32,661 bases of DNA, from NCBI GenBank assembly GCA_938083195.1, contig CALKCK010000013.1, positions 1 through 32,661 of the forward strand. Reading direction: 5' to 3'. A program made the position numbers and the translations under genes. Origin of the DNA: an uncultured Pirellulaceae bacterium (GTDB lineage: Bacteria; Planctomycetota; Planctomycetia; Pirellulales; Pirellulaceae). Each line of letters opens with the position of its first letter. The stretch's first letter is position 1. Positions 28,101 through 32,661 of the stretch are shown piece by piece. A model generated the notes under the pieces. It saw only the letters and a program-made list of their open reading frames with translations. It made no database searches and was not told where the DNA came from.

Positions 28101-31100
28101 GGTCTTTCTCAGATCGACGTAAAATCGGAAGTTGGAGCCGTCGGTGCGGGCGTGGCTGGACTTTCGGGGTCAGTCTCGGTTTGGAATATCGGTTCCGAAT
28201 TTGATACCGACTACTGGATCGAAGGGGTCAAATCGAGTGCGATTGACGCCGATGGCACGACAATTGATGTCTTCGCCAGCGATGCTGCCAGTGTTACCAC
28301 GTCACGCAGAGACACTTTCAATAATACAGAAGATTCAAAACCTAAAACGCTGAAGGATGACCTTCATTCCAAAGACGGCCCTTCTGGAGTCATCGCGACA
28401 GTCAAACAAACGGCTGAGGTTATCGCTGGAGATGACGTCGATGTCAGAGCCAGAGAATGGATGCTGATTGATAATTCGGCCGGCGGGGTAGGAGTTGGGA
28501 TTGCTGGCGTTGGAGCATCGGTGGCTCTGGTGAACGTCCATAGCGACACTGAAGCAAATGTATATGGCACCGTCAGCGCGGAAGACGATATTTTTGTTCA
28601 GGCCAGTCTTGAGGAAACCAACAGTACCCGCGCCTGGGCCGGTCAAGGAGGGTTGGGGGCAATCGGCGCCTCCGTCGCAGTCGTCAATGAATCGAGTGAC
28701 CAAACTGCTCGCGTCACACATGACGCGACGGTTGTCAAAGCGGATCAATTAAAAATCAAATCCGACGTTATCCAGTCGCTTGAAACAAAGTCCAACCAAG
28801 CTGTTCTCGGATTGGGAACGGTAGGAGCCTCTGTTTCAAAAATCAACGCAGATGGCACCACCGAGGCCTACATTTCAGATTCGACCATTGGGCACGGCAA
28901 AACCCCGGCGGGCGGAGACAATCCGTGTGATACCGGAATGGCCACGGTTAACAATGTTCAAGTTAAAACCAACGCCAACATTAATTTAGAAAGCAAAGCA
29001 ACCGCGATCGACGCCGGTATTGTCTCTGGTGCCGGAACGATCGCAAAGGTCAATGCAACTCCACAGTTTTTGACATGGGTTGGAGACGGATCTCACCTGC
29101 AAATTGCAGAAAATCTATTAGTCAAAAGCAATACATTGATTGACGGAACCACGGATGCACTGGGAGTCTCTCCTCTCAATGGTGTAAGCTATGGCGTTGC
29201 AATCTCAAAAGCGACCGTTCAACCGATCATCCGAACGCACCTAGGCGAAGTCAATGCCTGTGTCGGAACCGATGTCGCGATCCAATCAAATAATTTTTCC
29301 AATGCCACATCCGAAGGACAGGCAGTCACCATCGCAGTCGTCAACGGCAATGGATTGATTGCGAATGCCTTTGCTAAACCCGATGCCCGAACATGGCTAG
29401 GGGACCGAACGACTCAGCTAGAAGTCGGGAGGGACGTCTTGGTTGCCTCCAACGTCACACAGAATGCAGAAACAGACGCACATGGACTCACGGTCGCTTT
29501 GGTGGGCGGCGGGGTAATTCGAAGTCTCGCTGACGCCTCGGGCTACATCTCAACCGAGGTGGGCCGCAGTGTCGATCTTGTGGTTGGAAACAATCTCTCC
29601 GTAATTTCAACCGTCGATGGCGATGCTGATGCCTTTGCCACAGCTCCCGGCGGTGGAATCTTTAACTTCTTTGGAACGCGTGCTAATTCGCACGCCTCAT
29701 TCGATTCCAACTCGATGATCTCATCCGTGTCCAATCTAGATGTCGGCGGAGACACGCTTGTGGAGGCAATTTCCAATCGAAAATCTAATGCAGAAATCGA
29801 CGCCTTCAATTTATCGGTGGGTGCTGCCATAGGAGCAACGAAGGCAAACGCGTATTCCGAAGGTAAAACGATCGCCAGTGTCACGGGCAAGATCAATCAA
29901 ACCAATGATTTAATGATCAACGCAAATGACAAAAACATTACCACATCCCGAGCAAAGTCGACTGAAATTGGCCTAATTTCAGGAGCGGGTGTCAAGTCGA
30001 AGGTACACGTCAATCCAATAGTAAAATCCGAACTCTCCTCTTCTGTCAATTCCGCCGGCAATATCGCAATCAGCTCAAACTCAGACTCTAAAGTCCAGGC
30101 TCATGCCCAAACACTTGGCGTCAGCGGAGCGGGTGCTGGACGAACCGAATCTACTGTCGATGCTACACCAAATGTAACGTCGAGGCTCGGTGCCAACGCC
30201 AGTGTAACCGCGTTTGGCGATCTGAACATTTCCGCGGATCAATCGCTAAATACCCTCACCGGTGGAGCAGCCTCAGTGACTGGCGAAGGTGGACAAATTG
30301 GAATCGGCTTGAGTGGCTTAGCACTTAACCTAGATGCCTCAGCCGCCCCTCTGGTGACCGCAAAAATCCAATCGGGAGCTTCCGTCGTCGATGTACAAGA
30401 TCTCACGGTCACTTCATCATCAGTTAATCAGCTCTCCGCACTAGACGAGTCTTATAGTATCGGCGGACTGCTGAGTGGTGGAAAAAGCAAATCGAACGTC
30501 CAGAGCGGCGGCGTCGTCACCAGTGCTGTGAATGGAGCCATTGGAAAGGTCGATGACGTAACCATCTCTGCCAGTGCCACTGGAATATCGAATGCCGAAT
30601 CCACAGCAGGCAGCTACTCTCTAGGCATTGGCCTCGGTGGAGCAAACACAAATACGTCCGTCAATCATCAAGTGGCTTCCAGGCTTAATTCAGACGTCTT
30701 CGCCACGGGCGACGTCACCGTTGTCGCCGAATCCATTGGCGATGCCAATTCAAATTCAAAAGCGGTTACCGTTGGCGGCCTTGCAGGGGTTGGAAATACT
30801 TCGGCAACTTCTGGGGTAGCCCCTTCCGTCGAATCGAAAATTGGCCCCCGCACGAACGTCCATTCGGCAGGTGACATCACAGTTGAATCTCGCCACAACG
30901 TTGATGACTTCGGAAACCGCTTAAATTATGGTGCTGACTCAAAGGCCGAATCAGCGAACGTCGCAGTCGGGCTGAGCTTTCAAAACACCAAAGCAATTGC
31001 CAATTCAAAACCAATTCTTAATTCAGTGGTAGACAATTCAGCAAGCCTCAATGCTGGATCGGGAATCGACGTCACGTCAAATTCGTTTAGTGACTCAAAG

Positions 31101-32661
31101 ACTGACGCCGATGGTTATGTCTTCGGACTGGTCGCAGCAGTGGGGAGTATCCGTTCCGAAGCAACCTCAGATGGTTCAACGAAATCCACACTAAACGATA
31201 TAGATTCCGCTATCGCCAACGATGGTGATATCAACATTGTCGCCGAGAGTCGTAGCAATGCTGATGCGAACGCAAAGGTCGGCGGAGGTGCTGCTGTAGT
31301 CGGTGCCAATGCGGCCACATCAACCGCAACATCCGCACCGGTCGTGCTAACCCATGTCGACTCCCGCAACCCTATAACGACAGAACGAACCTTTGACGTC
31401 AACATCGTCTCCAATGTCTCCGGCGACGTCACCTCTGCCGCGAAAGAAACCGGGGTAGCAATAGGGTTCAACACTGGCAGTGTTAAAGCCAACGCTAACT
31501 GGGAACCCACCGCGAAGACTACCGTGGGCAACGACACACCCATTAATTCGGGTGGAGACCTATCGATCAAAGCCTATAGCAATTACCTCGATAACGGAAA
31601 TGCTGACACGGATAGAAAAGTCATTGCCGACACAACCTCTCAGGGCGGCGCACTCTTTGGAGGACGGGTGGCCCGATCCAATGTCGACCTTCGCCCCGTC
31701 GTCCATGCCCAAATTGGAGGCGGCGTTGAGCTTGAGGCACTTTATGATTTTGAGTTATCAGCGCGGTCAAATAACATTCTTGACCTAGACGCAACGACAA
31801 AACTGATCGGTTTGGCAGGAGTCTCCAAAGCATTCGCTCATGCAGACGTATGGATCTCAACCCGGGCTGAGACACAACCGTCAACGATTCAATCCACGAT
31901 CGTTGCTGGCGGGGACATTGACTTCGATAGCGAGACACTTTTTACCGCCGATGCCTATAGCAAGGCCCGAGCCAAGACCCCATTGGCGTTCAGGAAAGCA
32001 TCATCCATTATCGACACCCACCTTTTAGACACACTATCGATTGTCGATTCGGTTGACCTTTCCGCTGCAATCGATCTGAATATTATTGCTGAAAAGATCA
32101 AGCAGGCTTCCACAACTGCGATCGTATTCGTTGGAAGTGCAACGTCAGAGATCAATGACACAAACGTTTCGACCAAAACCATATTGTCTAATTACACCGC
32201 CACCTTTGGTAACACTTACTCGGATATGGAAATCCACCCGTTCGACCCAATCATCTCAAAAGCGAATGCAATCATTCTTGACGATCTCCGAATAAGCAAA
32301 ACAGATTTCGAAACCCTTCTGAAAAAAGGATTTATCTCAGCCAAAGCGAACATTTCCACCAATGCTCTCATCTTCGCCCAATTGGCCAGCGACAAAGAAC
32401 CGACGTCGGGAAACACAATCAAGGTAATTGCCGAATTGAAAAAACTTAAAACGGACGCTGTTGCAGAGTTCAGGACGAAACGAAAAGGCAAGTTTGATGT
32501 GCAATCCACTGAAAAATTAGACCTCACAGTAGTTGCGGACTTTCCCTTTGTCAAAACCATCAAGAAGACCTTTACTGAAAGCCCTGACCGAGCACTCAAA
32601 TACAAGGCAAAGATCATTTGGAAAGCGGATCGAAGTCGAGGATTCAACTCTTTGATCGGAT
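22161..32661 (+). CDS. Giant LEPR-XLL repetitive beta-strand surface protein, 3' end beyond window
   Basis: One frame is open from ATG 22161 to the window edge, at least 3,500 codons with no stop. ATG 22161 is the only start after the in-frame stop at 22122, though no ribosome binding site is seen. The polar N-terminus carries LEPRQLLA at residues 28-35, the LEPR-XLL motif found at the start of very large planctomycete and other bacterial proteins; no ordinary signal peptide is seen. Residues about 36-350 form a distinct N-terminal region. From about 360 on, short beta-strand units recur with the pattern (A)xIxxxSxVxAGxDVxVxA followed by a Gly/Ala-rich stretch and a VNxI turn. Units of 53-54 residues are clearest at 26355-27317. 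The pattern resembles filamentous adhesins of the Fusobacterium LktA type. A long beta-helical surface or secreted fibre is inferred; no catalytic domain was found. Confidence 0.9.
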   Translation, partial: MFKWIYAQNSKSNKPNSRNKSNLAYGPLEPRQLLATTATFTGGEFTLTGDIGADDFVIQVDSNNRLTWSENGGTPSDDLDNTAPGVQFYEMGNPATPISVTIEGKGGQDTVEFDIGPNIGLKNVTVDGGANIDSLTIQSDLNLLPTGGKLNVKVEQNTVADNSFIAAPLGFTIKDPGFDGNIAIGDNVTISTRAIAPGGDHFTDPSIEDSANISLQSKEISVGDGTSFLADVEAGSINTPADVTLDAQDQLASFLEFVSLIDDLAAGTVSVGDALKFLNQEATAFVDLGTVEIRGRDITIKAFAGGTSEIPSIKKIIQAISDPNISFLETTADFLDGQLDDFITSATDLPAFFAKEKTSATVTIGEGSIIDAASEVKISAKTDSHETVKVKSKYQAIAVMLSESNAEVTIEEGVQIDAQNQVEIKADVDLSSKAEATTEKNKDPADTEERLSFALALAKTDLSSTIYIAPNSNISAGTDVTIHAKGKQKAKSKASSSVYTEGGIGLVLAFSFPTSNVAAEVEGNVTAFTGTPGFEDDQGITIKAELDTEEESVALSGLGGKAKPFKPNTTVANVKTFFTKKIKPILVALKLNNLTNGTNVPIDFASALALNEANNDVLARVGSESNLYSNQDILVKSRLESLTRTLAESAIENKTSDAGKENMISTAVVVGLYNNSSRAILDNGATADAKREIKVDATTTYPFKEPVSLIEKGSTRVLKLKGNSWARSHSLNGKSTIAGSLNYQDYNTTTHAKIGAEANINQLPAAWDIDQSVKVNAATNFILVDITGVFELDIVLAEVLNSSSFFATLNNDGFIEFTKALWKAVKKDYKTSDIGLGTDAKNTAVGGAWSFTDIFDDTEASIGENSNVRAGLDGSVTVTATSKLKHLSFAASGGKSEKTGIAGSFAHNRQITNTRAFIAQGSQVTAGKISVASNSDASNFAFAGSAIRSSNYGFGASIATNKINRTNLAYIGSPGELLYESAFVAPGGLSVKATSGGGFYANALSGVVPSKGTASNVAPSTTPPASIPIPANFVSKGKTGKFGLSVSADVAINNVKDDTQAYINDGGTFMAKDVSVSAKSKAPLIAVAGSAAINGKEDSVGLAGTYTHNILTGSAKAWIENSTIQTTSGGLSIIAEREKGGSLWSINASSASAGNVEVAGNVSLNKTNWITESALLLADVHSAAGATLSAQDNSKVWSFAGAVDFSGKLGFSSSFSKNDLTTTTNALVEGSQLELERDLSLSAVNRAKITSVAGGFSNGKKLAVAGTIALNEVNSTVSARVAGGSDVTATTVNITATDDSDILAVSGAATVAKGSGFVGGFAGNNVQQSVHAEIDQSTTDTTGSSSVKAESKGRIQSFTAGVSIQDQFAFAGSMAINNIQSDTIAKINQSDVEAGGQINVQAASDGTINAFSGNFAGVGSAAVGAAVSINNQTNNVESSIVESDIQAEEGSVNVSADTESIVRSLAVGGAYAEVFALGGSVSTNNINSSTDAHITSSSVTAGSDTSVTASNQDTIKALTGGIAAASTAAVGAAVGVNKIDSNLRACIVDSVVTVAGDVDVSTLNQSEIESLSIGGAYAGTFALGGSVSVNQIDVDNRACIMGDSTVTAGGDITVSAVDDSSIKALAPGLGVSGTAAVGIAVVDNDINREIEATISGSTATAGGDVTTTVDVKSLQTGIGIGGALASAVAIAGSSVSNRVDQTIGSSIANGSHVTAGDDVVVQAHVDNSLNTNVVSGAGSNGFSLAGSIATVHVDSEVTSRIGDAVTIDAGQNVVVESVDTTTVDSLAGTGAVGIAAAGVGASVSTVQVHKNTLAFIGENSNVSAATDMLRPTTVYDGEYNSAGDFLSEQIFGVAVQATSNEEITNLSATGGVGLYAGVAGAVTVEVISPHVEAWIGKNSVVDANHAGIDIDPNDPNHEKQSINVNVSAVSNLTVNSTDGAGAVGAAGIAGAVDVGKIDHFVWAHIDADAKVSAYHDVDLHGLSQIDVKSEVGAVGAGVAGLSGSVSVWNIGSEFDTDYWIEGVKSSAIDADGTTIDVFASDAASVTTSRRDTFNNTEDSKPKTLKDDLHSKDGPSGVIATVKQTAEVIAGDDVDVRAREWMLIDNSAGGVGVGIAGVGASVALVNVHSDTEANVYGTVSAEDDIFVQASLEETNSTRAWAGQGGLGAIGASVAVVNESSDQTARVTHDATVVKADQLKIKSDVIQSLETKSNQAVLGLGTVGASVSKINADGTTEAYISDSTIGHGKTPAGGDNPCDTGMATVNNVQVKTNANINLESKATAIDAGIVSGAGTIAKVNATPQFLTWVGDGSHLQIAENLLVKSNTLIDGTTDALGVSPLNGVSYGVAISKATVQPIIRTHLGEVNACVGTDVAIQSNNFSNATSEGQAVTIAVVNGNGLIANAFAKPDARTWLGDRTTQLEVGRDVLVASNVTQNAETDAHGLTVALVGGGVIRSLADASGYISTEVGRSVDLVVGNNLSVISTVDGDADAFATAPGGGIFNFFGTRANSHASFDSNSMISSVSNLDVGGDTLVEAISNRKSNAEIDAFNLSVGAAIGATKANAYSEGKTIASVTGKINQTNDLMINANDKNITTSRAKSTEIGLISGAGVKSKVHVNPIVKSELSSSVNSAGNIAISSNSDSKVQAHAQTLGVSGAGAGRTESTVDATPNVTSRLGANASVTAFGDLNISADQSLNTLTGGAASVTGEGGQIGIGLSGLALNLDASAAPLVTAKIQSGASVVDVQDLTVTSSSVNQLSALDESYSIGGLLSGGKSKSNVQSGGVVTSAVNGAIGKVDDVTISASATGISNAESTAGSYSLGIGLGGANTNTSVNHQVASRLNSDVFATGDVTVVAESIGDANSNSKAVTVGGLAGVGNTSATSGVAPSVESKIGPRTNVHSAGDITVESRHNVDDFGNRLNYGADSKAESANVAVGLSFQNTKAIANSKPILNSVVDNSASLNAGSGIDVTSNSFSDSKTDADGYVFGLVAAVGSIRSEATSDGSTKSTLNDIDSAIANDGDINIVAESRSNADANAKVGGGAAVVGANAATSTATSAPVVLTHVDSRNPITTERTFDVNIVSNVSGDVTSAAKETGVAIGFNTGSVKANANWEPTAKTTVGNDTPINSGGDLSIKAYSNYLDNGNADTDRKVIADTTSQGGALFGGRVARSNVDLRPVVHAQIGGGVELEALYDFELSARSNNILDLDATTKLIGLAGVSKAFAHADVWISTRAETQPSTIQSTIVAGGDIDFDSETLFTADAYSKARAKTPLAFRKASSIIDTHLLDTLSIVDSVDLSAAIDLNIIAEKIKQASTTAIVFVGSATSEINDTNVSTKTILSNYTATFGNTYSDMEIHPFDPIISKANAIILDDLRISKTDFETLLKKGFISAKANISTNALIFAQLASDKEPTSGNTIKVIAELKKLKTDAVAEFRTKRKGKFDVQSTEKLDLTVVADFPFVKTIKKTFTESPDRALKYKAKIIWKADRSRGFNSLIG
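26355..27317 (+). repeat. Six tandem 53-54-residue coding repeats
   Basis: Units start at 26355, 26517, 26676, 26835, 26997 and 27156 (54, 53, 53, 54, 53 and 54 codons). Each runs from a V-x-A strand, through a Gly/Ala-rich segment, a VN/NN turn and an S-x-V-x-AG-x-D end. Two unit types alternate: one with the STAAVGAAVGVN type core, the other with GGAYAGTFALGGSVSVN. Similar but less regular units occupy most of the rest of the giant gene. Repeats are diverged at the DNA level. Confidence 0.8.

Noticed and set aside
31115..31570. Long hydrophobic minus-strand frames across the giant gene, for example here and at 25863-26228
   Set aside because: Ala/Val/Thr-rich repeats of the sense gene produce open hydrophobic antisense frames as a codon effect; none has a start signal or family match.

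Overview
The window looks like chromosomal DNA from a planctomycete, probably Pirellulaceae-like. The main evidence is a giant surface or exported protein with an N-terminal LEPR-XLL motif, a Tat-exported Gfo/Idh/MocA oxidoreductase, an LRR protein and a TPR lipoprotein, wide intergenic spaces, and moderate base composition (by eye, not computed). No phage, IS, CRISPR, tRNA or rRNA was recognised. Placement rests on gene content only.

Layout. 1-501: a small membrane protein split by an apparent frameshift. 736-1953 (-): carA. 1954-2492: a structured intergenic region with a strong + strand terminator that has no gene upstream of it. 2493-3719 (+): an MFS exporter. 3783-4385 (-): lexA, with a well-placed promoter and a candidate operator. 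5111-11126 (+): a complete nqrABCDEF operon for the Na+-translocating NADH:quinone reductase. 11347-11808 (+): a small exported CxxCH protein. 11905-13194 (+): an ApbE flavin transferase whose C-terminus carries an NqrM-like segment. 13861-16577 (-): GDPD-family phosphodiesterase, zinc-ribbon/STAS protein, membrane protein and TPR lipoprotein. 17102-17227 (+): a 41-residue membrane protein. 17440-18777 (-): Gfo/Idh/MocA oxidoreductase with a clear terminator. 19134-20168 (+): a 60-residue membrane protein and an LRR protein. 20273-21652 (-): a DASS-family carboxylate transporter. 22161 to the right edge (+): one uninterrupted reading frame of at least 3,500 codons encoding a repetitive beta-strand protein, truncated by the window.

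How the genes work together. The clearest unit is the Nqr block. NqrA-F has the Thr residues for covalent FMN in NqrB and NqrC, the four membrane Cys of NqrD/NqrE, and the ferredoxin Cys of NqrF. ApbE attaches those FMNs, and NqrM is needed to mature the membrane iron site. Here the two maturation functions appear to sit on one membrane-anchored polypeptide directly downstream of the operon, with a small haem-c-type protein in between. This is the most unusual system seen in the window. A DASS transporter, a family that is often Na+-driven, lies further along and would fit a sodium economy, but that link is inference.
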